Assembly (NCBI RefSeq): GCF_963678635.1
Contig: NC_087065.1
Span: 43,337,430 to 43,401,429, forward strand
Reading direction: 5' to 3'
From: Symsagittifera roscoffensis
Lineage: Eukaryota > Xenacoelomorpha > Acoela > Convolutidae
DNA length: 64,000 nt
The notes beneath the pieces were generated by a model. It was not told where the DNA came from and did no database searches. It was given only the letters and a program-made list of their open reading frames with translations. Position 1 is the stretch's first letter. Each line of letters starts with the position of its first letter. The translations under genes and the position numbers were made by a program. Below, piece by piece: positions 34,086 through 43,926 of the stretch.

Positions 34086-34475
34086 TCTATTCTTTCAGGT
34101 TTGATTTGATTCAATTCGATATATGACTCAAGTGAGCTATTAAATGATCAATCAGGATCTAGAAAAGAAGTCACAAATATCACACTTGTCTTTTTCACCC
34201 TAACATATATCGTTAAAATTTGCTTAAAAACAGTTCAGATAAAAAGATATTTATCCTAAAATTTATTAAAATCAATTGGTTTCTAAAATTTTGGAATTCG
34301 ACCTAAGATTGGACAGTCCAAACTTTGGATCTATTCCCAAGATCGTCATTTAGTTGTTCATGGTCACTAACCCCTACTTACCCATGATCTTAATAACCAT
34401 AACGTAACATAACATAACATAACACACATTTTACGTACAACTTAGTCTTTGGCCTAAAACTCTCTCGCACATCAC
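34086..34475 (-). other. Spacer between pol-macrodomain and ORF2 (main copy)
   Basis: Non-coding and conserved in all four copies. It holds a short TAACA/CATAA repeat run (34395-34430), a conserved block centred on 34290-34335, and a TTCTTTTCTAG stretch on the minus strand ending at 34159, 73 bases before the ORF2 ATG. That stretch is a plausible 3' splice site (pyrimidine tract plus AG), which could give ORF2 its own spliced mRNA. It is conserved at the same distance in copies 1-3. Confidence 0.5.
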
Positions 34476-35108
34476 TCAGCCTATACTTAAGTAATATTTC
34501 TTATGTAGATATACTTGTATGTTTGTATCATGGAATATCACGTGTACAAGCGCGTACAATTCCCGAGGATGCAGTCTTCCTCTGTTTGGATCGTACACTG
34601 GAAGCGAGAGCTTCTTCACGTCCATTTCGACAAGGAAGTCCCTCAGCCTCGTCAAAGACAAGACTAGGTTCTCTGGGTCCACGTGCTGTTTCTCCGTCGC
34701 CCTCGTTACCAAGAAGCACAAGTATTTTCCCGGTATCTGCGACGCCGCCGGAGGTAAGGCTGCTACGCCCCCTATCCCTGGTCTTTGCTTCCAAAGGAAT
34801 TCCACGTTTTTGTATTCTCTCTTAAAATCTGCCGCTAACGCTGTCCTGAAACTTATGTCGGCTGTGATTGCTATCGCACATGTTCTGTTTGTGAGTATGA
34901 AATCACTGTCTGTTAGTATTATGTTACTTGAATATTCATTTGGTAAGTTAAAATATGACTCAACTACCCTGCCTATGTCAGGTTTCTTAGGTTCTTTGCC
35001 TGTCTCTGCTTCTAAGTCTCCTGTTTCTCTCGCTATTCTCAATTTTTTTATTATCAAGTTTTCAGTGTGGGTAAGTCCTACCCCCACTCCCCGGACAAAA
35101 ATATCCAT
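34476..35108 (-). CDS. Macrodomain-like protein (C-terminal extension of pol)
   Basis: A 210-codon frame whose residues about 62-205 resemble macrodomains of the TARG1/OARD1 type (ADP-ribose binding or de-ADP-ribosylation). Matching features in order: a C-A-I-A-I-T-A-D strand, an F-K-R-E-Y helix end (95-99), GGVA at 113-116, a YLCFLVTR strand (129-136), a helix with PENL and LTRLRDFL, then SLPVYDP (168-174) and the closing helix and strand with NIQVYLH. The nucleotide loop that is usually G-A-G-I-A is R-T-A-L-A here, and in my alignment the usual acidic residue of the second loop is glycine, so ADP-ribose binding and catalysis are doubtful. ATG 35108 lies inside the linker; in main the linker and macrodomain are in one frame through a run of seven A. 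Confidence 0.72.
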   Translation of the reverse strand: MDIFVRGVGVGLTHTENLIIKKLRIARETGDLEAETGKEPKKPDIGRVVESYFNLPNEYSSNIILTDSDFILTNRTCAIAITADISFRTALAADFKREYKNVEFLWKQRPGIGGVAALPPAASQIPGKYLCFLVTRATEKQHVDPENLVLSLTRLRDFLVEMDVKKLSLPVYDPNRGRLHPRELYALVHVIFHDTNIQVYLHKKYYLSIG

Positions 35109-35229
35109 CGACGTCCCCGTCGATCACATACCGGGTATCAAGTCGAGGTTAGAAGCTGGAATGAGTAGTCGTCCTTCCTGGGCAGCCCAGGAAGGATCAT
35201 CTCTTTCGGTCTTGATGTATTTCATGCTT

Positions 35230-35619
35230 TCACGATCTAACGTCTTGAATCGTGACCCTGGTCTCCTCTGGATCCGAGGTCGTTTCATTCAGCCACTCTA
35301 AGACACGCAGGTTCGTCAAGTCTTGTTCATATGACTGCTGTTGCTCGTCGTCGAATTCTACCTCGGGTTTCGACCAGTCGTCAACCCACTCATTGTCGTG
35401 ATGATCGACTATGTCAATGTCTTGTGACACAGTTATTTCCTCTAGACCCACTACTTCCTCCACTATCTTCTTTAGATCTATCCTATCCACTACAAAGTCG
35501 TCACCGTAAGGATTGTATTTCTTTCTTGGTCTCATCCCGTCCTTCTGACGAGTCTGTATGGTGAACGGAAGATCCGGTTCCAAGTTCTTGGGAACCTCTA
35601 TCTGTTCGGATCCTGCCAA
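35230..35619 (-). CDS. Linker between integrase and macrodomain (main copy)
   Basis: A 129-codon frame overlapping the end of the integrase frame and lacking its own ATG (it opens with TTG in this strand). It is acidic and aspartate/glutamate-rich with no known domain. In copy 3 the same sequence follows the integrase tail in the same frame apart from a stop codon, which indicates that it is part of pol. The frame is lost after 35239 by an extra base relative to the other copies. Downstream, 35124-35126 is a TGA where copy 3 has an arginine codon. Confidence 0.65.
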   Translation of the reverse strand: MAGSEQIEVPKNLEPDLPFTIQTRQKDGMRPRKKYNPYGDDFVVDRIDLKKIVEEVVGLEEITVSQDIDIVDHHDNEWVDDWSKPEVEFDDEQQQSYEQDLTNLRVLEWLNETTSDPEETRVTIQDVRS

Positions 35620-37697
35620 TCTTCCTCTGCGTAGGGTAAGGTTTCATCGTCCGCTTCGATCTGTTCGTTCGGATCCAGGTCCAGCGGTGTATCCGTACCT
35701 TCTTCTACGACTTCGTTTCCATCGTTCTTCTCCCTGGTGCCTTTTTCATTGACCTCACAAGCAGGATCCATCATCAGATAATCCCCTCCTCCCATGTCTG
35801 CAGGTATACACCAGTCTTCTGTCGATGGATTGTGTGGCTTTATATTCTCGTAGTGTGCGGCTCGGCCAGTACTCAGTCTATAAAAGCGTCCCTCCTGATG
35901 CACCTCTGTAATCATGAAGGGTCCCCTCCATTTTTTTAGGAGCTTTTTTGTCCCTTTCGGTGGTATAACGTTCTGGAATACCCATACGTAGTCTCCCACC
36001 GAGTAAGCCTTTGCACCAGCTGCTTTTTTGTCGAATCTTTTCCTCAGCCTTGCCTGTGCCTGCTGAGTGTTTCGTCTACACAAATCGTTCAGCTCCTGTT
36101 GGCGTCTGATCACATCCCTCACGTAGACCTGTGGGGACGTTTTCTTTCCCTCATATTCTGGGTAGAAGAAGGTTAAGGGTAAAGACTTTTCGTGTCCAGT
36201 TAGCATCATGTGTGGACTGACTCCAGTGGTGGAGTGTTGCGTGCTATTATATGCTCCCATCACCTGTGGAAGGTATCTGTCCCAATCAGTCATGTACCTC
36301 GAACAATATACTCTCAGCATCGACACTAACGTCCTGTTCTGTCTTTCCACTAAGCCATTCGTCTGAGGGTGGTATGTCGTGGAGTGAGCCTGAGCAACCT
36401 GTGAGCGTCTCATAAGCTCTTTCGTAAGCTCTCCTACGAAAGCTGTTCCATTATCCGATTGAAACGTCATCGGACAACCATGTCTTGCTATCCATGTATT
36501 GATCAGGTGGTCGCATGTCTCTTCCGCCGAGGCAGTTATACAGGGCACGGCCTCTGCATACTTCGTGAAATGATCTATCATGACCAGCACCTGATTATAA
36601 CCATTGTCTGTCATGCATATCTTTTGGTGATCTATCTGCACCACCTCGTTGAATTCAGACGACTCGATCGATTGTAAAGGAAATCGCAACTTCCTTGGAT
36701 CCTTGACCTGTTGGCATGACAGACATGCTGTTACCCATTTCTCGCATTCCTTTTTCATCCCAGGCCACTCAAAGCGCTTCAGGATCCTCTGATATACTTT
36801 GTCGATCCCCTGATGGCCCATCTGATCATGTGACCTGAATAATAGTTCTGTCTTATAGAGTTGCGGTAACACTATCGCGTTATACTTGTATAGGACTGTG
36901 TCTTCCTCTCTTCTTTTGCAAGCCACGATCCCGTCCTTGTTCAAATATAACCTCCCTTCCTTCTGCATGAAGTATTGTCTCAGGATGCGATAACTATCCT
37001 CCTCGAGGTTCCCTTTATCCGGAGAACCATTCTCGATCCACCTTTTCAGGTTGCTTGTCATGCGATCATTTCTCTGCGCTCTTAGAAGGTCCGAGAGTCT
37101 GTATCTCGCCTTCAAGTATGTCTTCATGACCCTCATCTGACTATTCAGCTCGTTGGGCTGATGTGTGTCTTCTTCCATCTTAACGCACCAAATCTTCGCC
37201 AACGGTTGTGTTTCTTGTTCAAACGGCTGAAGATCAGTCCTGACTACCTCTTTCTGCGGCAACAGGCTTATCGAACGTTTCGATACCGCTATCGTTTCTA
37301 AGTCATCCGCTGCGTTGTCAAAGACTCTTTCGCTTGGTATAAGGTAGCGATCGCTGTCAGGATCCTGATACACCTCACTGTCCAGGTCCCTTGCCCGAAT
37401 TTCCACTAGTAGCGTGTGTATCGCTAGTTCTGACAGTTCTGATCCCGAACTCGAGTTCCTGTCTGAATAGGTGTCCATTCCTGAGTTTCGGGAATCATCA
37501 TCCGTCGAAGAGGTTGTGCTGGAGACTGCACGCTCCTCCAGATCATGTCTGTGCCTTCTTCGCATCCATCTGAACTCCCCTGACAAAACCTTGTTCTCTA
37601 GGTCCTGTTTCTCATCAGGAATTTTCTCGTCTATCTCAGACTCCCCGGACAAATTTTCCCGGGTGTTGATCTTGTGATCGCTGGTTCTTTTCATCAT
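35598..37697 (-). CDS. Integrase region of pol (main copy)
   Basis: A 699-codon frame for the element integrase, which inserts the cDNA into the host genome. The N-terminal zinc-binding HHCC is H290, H295, C325, C328. The catalytic core triad is D356, D415 and E451, with 35 residues between the last two (DD35E). A GPY/F module is visible (GPF at 592-594). I see no chromodomain in the acidic tail (about 620-699). The first 190 residues are a Ser/Asp-rich linker. The frame ends at 35598 because one base is missing near 35605 relative to copy 3, where the integrase tail and the next linker are in one frame. All catalytic residues are present, so this is the best-preserved enzyme of the copy. Confidence 0.93.
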   Translation of the reverse strand: MMKRTSDHKINTRENLSGESEIDEKIPDEKQDLENKVLSGEFRWMRRRHRHDLEERAVSSTTSSTDDDSRNSGMDTYSDRNSSSGSELSELAIHTLLVEIRARDLDSEVYQDPDSDRYLIPSERVFDNAADDLETIAVSKRSISLLPQKEVVRTDLQPFEQETQPLAKIWCVKMEEDTHQPNELNSQMRVMKTYLKARYRLSDLLRAQRNDRMTSNLKRWIENGSPDKGNLEEDSYRILRQYFMQKEGRLYLNKDGIVACKRREEDTVLYKYNAIVLPQLYKTELLFRSHDQMGHQGIDKVYQRILKRFEWPGMKKECEKWVTACLSCQQVKDPRKLRFPLQSIESSEFNEVVQIDHQKICMTDNGYNQVLVMIDHFTKYAEAVPCITASAEETCDHLINTWIARHGCPMTFQSDNGTAFVGELTKELMRRSQVAQAHSTTYHPQTNGLVERQNRTLVSMLRVYCSRYMTDWDRYLPQVMGAYNSTQHSTTGVSPHMMLTGHEKSLPLTFFYPEYEGKKTSPQVYVRDVIRRQQELNDLCRRNTQQAQARLRKRFDKKAAGAKAYSVGDYVWVFQNVIPPKGTKKLLKKWRGPFMITEVHQEGRFYRLSTGRAAHYENIKPHNPSTEDWCIPADMGGGDYLMMDPACEVNEKGTREKNDGNEVVEEGTDTPLDLDPNEQIEADDETLPYAEEDWQDPNR

Positions 37698-38316
37698 TCG
37701 TCTCCCCGGACAAATAGTCTTGCAGCCGATTTTGTTCTAGCTTTTTACCTTCCTTATCCTGGTCCACGAAGGTGACGGTTTTCTTTCGCTTGCTGCTTCC
37801 CTGTTCTTTCTGTCCGTAAGAAGTACTGGTTAAAATCTCTTGGGGTATTGAGGATACTAGTTGCTGAACTATTGTCCTACAATCCCTCTCATTCTCTTCG
37901 TGCTGTCGTCTGGACGGCATGATCTTCACTTTCTTACTGACTGTTAGCGATGCCACTGCAGCTGTCCACTCGGGGTCATCTCTGGTCACTTCTCTTTCTA
38001 ACAATCCATCCAGCATCCGCATCACTTGTGGTGTGACTTGCACCGTTTTATCCAATAATGAGAGGCTGTTTATATTCATGCGAGAGAGTTCTTGCTGGAC
38101 CAGGTTTGAGCGCAGCAGCAGATCCAAGGGGACCGGGTCCTCCTTGGATAGGATCTTTATTTCGGCTGCTTTCTCTACAGGTAACTCAGGATGCCCTGGA
38201 ATTGGATGTCCAGACTTATCTAACCATCTCGTTAAGGGAAGCGCTTCATAAGTTTCTTTGTCCAGAAACGAGAATCCCTCCTTTAATTCCGCCTGATTGG
38301 CCTGCTTCTGCTCCAA
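37636..38316 (-). CDS. Pol segment between RNase H and integrase (main copy)
   Basis: A 226-codon open stretch directly after the TAA at 38323 and in the same frame, corresponding without a break to the RNase H-proximal part of copy 3 (15134-15400). It is a linker with leucine-rich helices and a lysine-rich part, ending out of frame after the motif CLSGE/YLSGE. A deletion of about seven bases near 37655 relative to copy 3 shifts the frame into the 37697-35598 integrase frame. No catalytic motif is visible. It is best read as the middle of a once-continuous gag-pol protein. Confidence 0.75.
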   Translation of the reverse strand: MEQKQANQAELKEGFSFLDKETYEALPLTRWLDKSGHPIPGHPELPVEKAAEIKILSKEDPVPLDLLLRSNLVQQELSRMNINSLSLLDKTVQVTPQVMRMLDGLLEREVTRDDPEWTAAVASLTVSKKVKIMPSRRQHEENERDCRTIVQQLVSSIPQEILTSTSYGQKEQGSSKRKKTVTFVDQDKEGKKLEQNRLQDYLSGETNDEKNQRSQDQHPGKFVRGV

Positions 38317-38322
38317 TCTTTC

Positions 38323-41300
38323 TTAGAACTCAGTTTTCTTACTGAGGCTGTCAGCATTCTGGTGTTTATCACGCATCCTATGTTCGATTATCATATGATA
38401 GCCATCCAATCTTACTATCCATCTACCAATATAACTCTGATCCATCGAGTAGGTCTTCAACCAGGATAACGCTCTGTTGTCCACGCGTAACTTGAAGGGA
38501 GCGCTCCCCAAGTATGCACGGTACTTCTCCACGAAGGTGACTACTGCAAACATTCCTGCTTTTGGTGCGCCATATTTCATCTCTGTGTCACTCAAGACTT
38601 TGCTGCCGTATGCAATGGGACGGAGAACTGTTCTTCCGTTCCATTCTTGCTCTTGATGCAAGATTCCTGAGATGGCCACCACCGATGCGTCTGTGTCGAG
38701 AACATACATGCCCTTTTCTGTAGGCATGCCCAGCACTGGCGCTTCGCACAGTTCCCGCTTTATGTTCTCGAAAGCAACCTGTGCCTCATCGTTCCATTCG
38801 AACTTTTTCCCTTTGTTGCGCATCAGCTTCTGCATCGGGTACACCTTGTCCGCATATCCTTTTATGAATTCTCGGTAGTAATTGGCAAACCCTAAGAAGC
38901 TCAGGAGCTGTGTGTCCGTTCTGGGGACTTTCCATGTCAACACTGCTTCCACTGCTTCCGGGTCCGGCCTCACACCATGCCTATCCACCATTCTTCCTAG
39001 GTACTTAATCGAGTCCCTAAGGATATCACATTTCGATGGTTTGCACTTTAATCCTGCTCTTTTCATGCATCCAAAGACCTCATCGAGCCTATCAATGTGG
39101 TCTTCCAGGGTCGGTGTTGCTATGACTACGTCATCCACGTAACACATCACGAGGTTCCCGTACTTCTTGGTCACTCCAGTCAAAGCCTGAGTCATCAGTC
39201 TTTGAAAAGTGGCCTTTGCATTGCACAAGCCGAAGGGCATCCTCTTCCACTGGTACAATCCCAACTCGCACGCGAATCGGGTCTTCTCTCTGTCCTTCTT
39301 TCGCAGAGGGACCTGCCAGAAGGCAGAACCTAAGTCCAATGTGGTGAAGAACTTGGCATCACCAAGCTTAGATAGGCTCTCGTCTATTCGCGGTATCGGG
39401 TACGCATCTTTTATCGTTACCGCGTTCAAGTAACGAAAGTCGCAACAAAATCTAAGCTGCCCCCCTTTCTTTTTCGCCATTACTACTCCGCAAGCCCATG
39501 GCGATTTCGAGGGTTCTATCATGTCGTATTCAAGCAACGTTTCTATCTCCGCTCGGCACGCTTCCGATTTGTGTGGCGTCATTCGTCTTGCGCCTTCCCT
39601 ATGGGGAACGGCGCCTTCTTCTAGTTCGATTTCGTGTTCGACGAAATTACAGCAACCGATATCCGCCTTATGTTTTGAAAATACATCTGCGTTCCGATTT
39701 TGGAGGTCCCGTAATTTTTTGAAATCTCCCTCACCTATTTTCCCTTTTAAATGTTCTATCTCTGGCAAAACCGGTTTGTCAGATTCCAGTTCATATGACG
39801 AGGGGCGTTCCGGAAAATTCGAGCAGCTTGATAAGCCGTCGTCTGTTTCGGATTTCATTGAAAACAATTTACGAATAGATTTTAATTCATTAATCCTCTT
39901 TAAAATTTTATCTTTATTGGCATGATAAGGACAGTCTTTCACGCTATATTTCTTCAAGTCTTGTGTCTCCTCATAGTCGGTCCTCATCGGCAAAGCGTAG
40001 CCAAGCTTCTTTCCACGCTGGATTGAAACCGTGGTGTCCAGTGTGTTCAACAACACACTGACACACAGTCCGTTTCGCGTTACCGAGAAGCTCCGGCCTA
40101 AAATCACCGAACTCTGACTATTTGGATTCGGTACTAAGCAAACCTGTTTACTATCACTTAACGAATTCAAATTTCTCATTCTAAAAATTGCTACTACAGC
40201 CTGTCCTGGTTGTAATTTTACTTTCCTATCCAAAAAAATTGGTACCTTGTTTTCGTCTGTTATCATCCTATTAATTGGTTTCTTAACATACTTCCGGTCC
40301 GGGTTTCTAATCCGTATCAGACCGTTGTTCAAGTCAATCATCACGTCAAAATTCCTGACAAAATCTCTGCCCAAGATGAATTGGTCGGCGTCGTCCAGAT
40401 TCTCTACCACCAGGAAGCTCATCCAAAGATCCCGTCCTCCCATGTGGAGGACCGTTATTGGTGTTCTTCCGGCCACGTAGATAGCTCCTCGATTGGCGGC
40501 GGCCAGTCGTAGATTCGTTGGAATTAGATCTTCCCGCGTGAAGCCCATTCTTTCCCAAGTTTTTATCGGCATCACACTCACTACCGCTTCTGTGTCCAGA
40601 AGCCCTGTGACTCCGATTTTTGTTCCGTTGGTGTCGAGCAGATGTGCGGTCACATCTGCTTCATACCCAATGTGTACTGCGTCTTGTTCCATCATGGCGT
40701 CATGGCCTATCCTGCGGACTTTGAGTTCCTCTTCTCCCAAATAGATCTGCCCCATTTGGTCATCATCTGTTGTTACATAAGTCCTGGTGTAAATACTGAT
40801 TCCATCCACATTCAGCATTACTTGATACGGCCCATAGACCTCTAGGTAGCGTCCATGAAGTTTCTTCATGCGAGGGCCACCCGTCGTTAGTAGTGCTCGC
40901 ACAGCTCTCGACTCGGTGCGTGGCTCCACCTGCCTAAGATAATCTGCATATGTGTCCAAATGCATCAAAGTGAACTCGGATGGTTCACTCAGATTTCTGA
41001 TCACCTGATGTCCAGCCACTGAGATTATCGATTGTATCTTGCTTCCTTGCGGCACCATGCCGAACCTCTGACCGGAGATCACATTAAGCTTCATGCTCAA
41101 ACTGCTTGGTGCTTTAGTTTCCTCGAACTCCGTTGCTTCGAAGGTATTCAGTTGCTCCTGAAGTTTTTCATTCTCCAGTTCAAGTTTCACTTTTTGTTCG
41201 ATCTCTTTCGTCACTAGTTCCTGCTGCACTCTATTTAGAGCATCCCTCGCGGCTGCCTTATAATCGACCTTGAAGTCGTGAGCCGCAGTTGCTGGTTCCG

Positions 41301-43926
41301 GCTCACGTGTCTCCTCTATTACCGCTTGCATTTTCTTTGCCGCCAGCTCTTGAGGTTTATCCTTTCTGCGTGCCTCTGCTTCGCTCAAAAGTCGAGCCTT
41401 GCTGGCTTTCACTCCTGACAACGCTTCTTCATGTCTTGGATGCTTAATGTCTGCCACTGCATCCCAGAATTGCGGACAATCTGATTTAAAATGACCTTCC
41501 AAGTTGCAAAAGAAACACCTCGGGCCGAATTTCGCAATTACTCCTCTCATGAAATCCTCATGGTCCAACTCTGACGCATCTTCGTCCTCGAGGGTAAAGC
41601 CTATTGCTTTCATGCCTTGTTTGTAAGCTGGGCATGCTGACACATGATGGACCGTTGAACTGCAATTAGCACAAGAGCGTCTCTTGTCCATATCATCCCT
41701 TGGTTTGTACCAATTGTTCCCTTGGTTTGCTGGTCCGTTGTTAAAATTGCCATAATTGTTCTTGTAATATCCAGATCTCGAAGGAGGTTTCAACAAAAGA
41801 TACTCTTTTGATTTGAGCCTCAACTCCTCCGGTGTTGGCGCATTGGTTGATAGTGGTGTGTAATGCGTTGCTAGCATCGTACGAAGTTCATCATTCTTCA
41901 CACCATCGATAAATTTCGAGGCTACGGCGAAGTTCATCCTTCGGTTTGACTCGTCCGGTTGGCTGCGTCTCCTCAGCATTTCCAAATCATCGAGAAACTT
42001 GTCTATCGTTTCATCTTCTCGTTGCCTCCGTTTCTCGAAGCGCATCATCGCCTGGTGCCCCTGCACCCCTGATCCAAAACGGTTGAACAAGATTTCCAAG
42101 ATTTTCTTAGCAGTGTCACGTTGATATTGCTTCTTGGCCATGACACAGTTCAGGGCTGTCCCTTCTAAGTTGCTGGTGAGCGCGCTGCATTCCTGTCTCT
42201 CCGACAAGTCCTCTTCCTCGAAATGCAGCTTCATTACCTCTATCCAGGTATCAATACAGCCATCAGATTCGTCTTTGTAGCATCTTGGTTTCTTAAAGAC
42301 TCTTCTGGACTTCTCACTGCGTTCATTGGTTCTTGATAACCTTGTCAGGAATGTCTCCAAAGACCTGTTTAGGGGTTCAAATGCTGTGGCCATTTCCGTA
42401 GCATCCCTTGAGTGTCCTGCTTGAGTGTCCTCACACCTCGTCGAAGGCTCTGTGTGCGGTGCATCCCTGCAAGCCGAATCACCGTGAGTGTTTCCCGCTT
42501 GGCCCACATGACTCCTCCTCGAGCTTGCATGCCCCCTGTTGCCGGAATCACTTCTCCCAGTCGCATGTGTGCCTTGCGTTGGTCGTTCGTTAGAGGTATG
42601 TCTGTTCCCCGTTGAACTTGCTCTACTGTTCGGGCCCCATGCTCCATTACCCCTTGTGGCATAGCCTGATGAACTGCCCCTGCCTCTAGTGGATCCATAC
42701 GTCTTCCTCTTTTGATGTTCATTGAAGTTCACCCTCGGTTCCCTGTTGGGATCTCCCGAGTTCGGTTCTCCTTCTTTTGGTCCACTCTTGCTGCTTAGTA
42801 GCCCGTCCAACCTATCCATGATAGCCTGAGTTCGCTGCTCCATCATGGCGTCTATCTTTGTGTCAAGAGTCCCAAGAGACTGCTCTTGCTGAATTCTTAA
42901 CCTCTCCATGTCGTCTCTTAAGCGTAACTCTCGCTGTTCCGCCTCTCTGGTCATTCGCGACAAGTTCTTCGCCATATGCTCGTCCGTTCTTTCTTTCAAG
43001 CGTTTTTCGCTCCTGCTAACTTCCTGTCTATTGCGGTTTATTTCTTCCCGCAGACTTTCTCTTTCAATGTGAACTGCTCTTTCTAGTTCACTCATCCTTA
43101 TTGACATCTGCTCGTTTTGTTCTCCTAAACTGTCCACTATGTTGTTTAAAGCTTCTTCTAGTGCTGCCCCGTTATCCACGAGTGGCGTCACTAGTGGCGG
43201 TGTAACCCTGTCGGTCCCAGGTAGCTTCGTGCTGGTCGAGATCCGGGCCTTGACTCTCTGTCTCGACGTCTTCTCATTATCTATTTCAGGATCCGCTAAC
43301 GCGTTGCCTAGCCCTCTGGTTCTACTCTCTCCAGTCTGTGGCTCTGAACTTGTCATAATCGCGAAGTCTTTTGACTGGCCCGGTGTGTTTGCCTCTTTGC
43401 TTATCGTTGTCACTACCCCAAATTTGTCCATGGTTCCAGTCTCTCTTCCGACGTATGCCTCGTTCTCCTGGATCGAACTATTGAGGCTGACTTGAGATCC
43501 AAAGTCCCCTTGCCCCTCTTCATCCTCTTCCTCCTGGGATTCACCGTCGTTTCCTGCTCCTCCTCCCATGCTGAATGGAAAGATGTTTCCGAAGGTGTTC
43601 TTCATTCTTTCTGAGAATGATGATGACGTTGTTTGTTTCCCAGTTCCGCCTGCCATCATAGTGTTGTCTGTCGGAGATCTTCTAGTTGCCGTTACTTCAG
43701 TTGAGATGTCGGACAGTTCCGACATCTCCTCTCGATCCAATGTCCCGGTGGAAGTGGCAAAATCATGGCCTTGTTCTACCGGAGTAGATTCACTCGCCAG
43801 CCTTCTGCCTCTCCCTTCCAGTCCATTTACTTCCTGGTTGTCGTTCATGGTATGGTCCGTATTGACCTCCACTTCTAACAGTTCTTTTCGTTCTTCTGAG
43901 GATTTCTGACTTCTCGTTTCAACCAT
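38323..43926 (-). CDS. Gag-protease-RT-RNase H polyprotein (main copy)
   Basis: A single 1,867-codon frame. Residues 1-260 are acidic and low complexity; about 265-375 is a charged coiled coil; about 510-720 is a capsid-like helical region; CCHC knuckles (CX2CX4HX4C) lie at 752-765 and 804-817. A second coiled coil is near 895-930. The aspartic protease follows at about 1100-1200, but its active-site motif reads D-T-E at 1111-1113 where copy 3 keeps D-T-G, so this protease is probably inactive. RT covers about 1415-1690 with YVDD at 1596-1599, and RNase H about 1735-1865 starting at DTDAS. The product would form capsids and copy the element RNA. The frame ends at a TAA (38323-38325) where copy 3 has a tyrosine codon, so pol originally continued. 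In-frame homology extends 49 codons upstream to ATG at 44073. Confidence 0.93.
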   Translation of the reverse strand: MVETRSQKSSEERKELLEVEVNTDHTMNDNQEVNGLEGRGRRLASESTPVEQGHDFATSTGTLDREEMSELSDISTEVTATRRSPTDNTMMAGGTGKQTTSSSFSERMKNTFGNIFPFSMGGGAGNDGESQEEEDEEGQGDFGSQVSLNSSIQENEAYVGRETGTMDKFGVVTTISKEANTPGQSKDFAIMTSSEPQTGESRTRGLGNALADPEIDNEKTSRQRVKARISTSTKLPGTDRVTPPLVTPLVDNGAALEEALNNIVDSLGEQNEQMSIRMSELERAVHIERESLREEINRNRQEVSRSEKRLKERTDEHMAKNLSRMTREAEQRELRLRDDMERLRIQQEQSLGTLDTKIDAMMEQRTQAIMDRLDGLLSSKSGPKEGEPNSGDPNREPRVNFNEHQKRKTYGSTRGRGSSSGYATRGNGAWGPNSRASSTGNRHTSNERPTQGTHATGRSDSGNRGHASSRRSHVGQAGNTHGDSACRDAPHTEPSTRCEDTQAGHSRDATEMATAFEPLNRSLETFLTRLSRTNERSEKSRRVFKKPRCYKDESDGCIDTWIEVMKLHFEEEDLSERQECSALTSNLEGTALNCVMAKKQYQRDTAKKILEILFNRFGSGVQGHQAMMRFEKRRQREDETIDKFLDDLEMLRRRSQPDESNRRMNFAVASKFIDGVKNDELRTMLATHYTPLSTNAPTPEELRLKSKEYLLLKPPSRSGYYKNNYGNFNNGPANQGNNWYKPRDDMDKRRSCANCSSTVHHVSACPAYKQGMKAIGFTLEDEDASELDHEDFMRGVIAKFGPRCFFCNLEGHFKSDCPQFWDAVADIKHPRHEEALSGVKASKARLLSEAEARRKDKPQELAAKKMQAVIEETREPEPATAAHDFKVDYKAAARDALNRVQQELVTKEIEQKVKLELENEKLQEQLNTFEATEFEETKAPSSLSMKLNVISGQRFGMVPQGSKIQSIISVAGHQVIRNLSEPSEFTLMHLDTYADYLRQVEPRTESRAVRALLTTGGPRMKKLHGRYLEVYGPYQVMLNVDGISIYTRTYVTTDDDQMGQIYLGEEELKVRRIGHDAMMEQDAVHIGYEADVTAHLLDTNGTKIGVTGLLDTEAVVSVMPIKTWERMGFTREDLIPTNLRLAAANRGAIYVAGRTPITVLHMGGRDLWMSFLVVENLDDADQFILGRDFVRNFDVMIDLNNGLIRIRNPDRKYVKKPINRMITDENKVPIFLDRKVKLQPGQAVVAIFRMRNLNSLSDSKQVCLVPNPNSQSSVILGRSFSVTRNGLCVSVLLNTLDTTVSIQRGKKLGYALPMRTDYEETQDLKKYSVKDCPYHANKDKILKRINELKSIRKLFSMKSETDDGLSSCSNFPERPSSYELESDKPVLPEIEHLKGKIGEGDFKKLRDLQNRNADVFSKHKADIGCCNFVEHEIELEEGAVPHREGARRMTPHKSEACRAEIETLLEYDMIEPSKSPWACGVVMAKKKGGQLRFCCDFRYLNAVTIKDAYPIPRIDESLSKLGDAKFFTTLDLGSAFWQVPLRKKDREKTRFACELGLYQWKRMPFGLCNAKATFQRLMTQALTGVTKKYGNLVMCYVDDVVIATPTLEDHIDRLDEVFGCMKRAGLKCKPSKCDILRDSIKYLGRMVDRHGVRPDPEAVEAVLTWKVPRTDTQLLSFLGFANYYREFIKGYADKVYPMQKLMRNKGKKFEWNDEAQVAFENIKRELCEAPVLGMPTEKGMYVLDTDASVVAISGILHQEQEWNGRTVLRPIAYGSKVLSDTEMKYGAPKAGMFAVVTFVEKYRAYLGSAPFKLRVDNRALSWLKTYSMDQSYIGRWIVRLDGYHMIIEHRMRDKHQNADSLSKKTEF

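Noticed and set aside
34519-35301. 260-codon plus-strand frame
   Set aside because: Antisense shadow of the macrodomain and linker, similar in copies only because the coding strand is conserved.
38323-38325. Regulated stop codon between RNase H and integrase
   Set aside because: Copy 3 has a tyrosine codon here with the same flanks, so a single-base nonsense mutation in the main copy is simpler.
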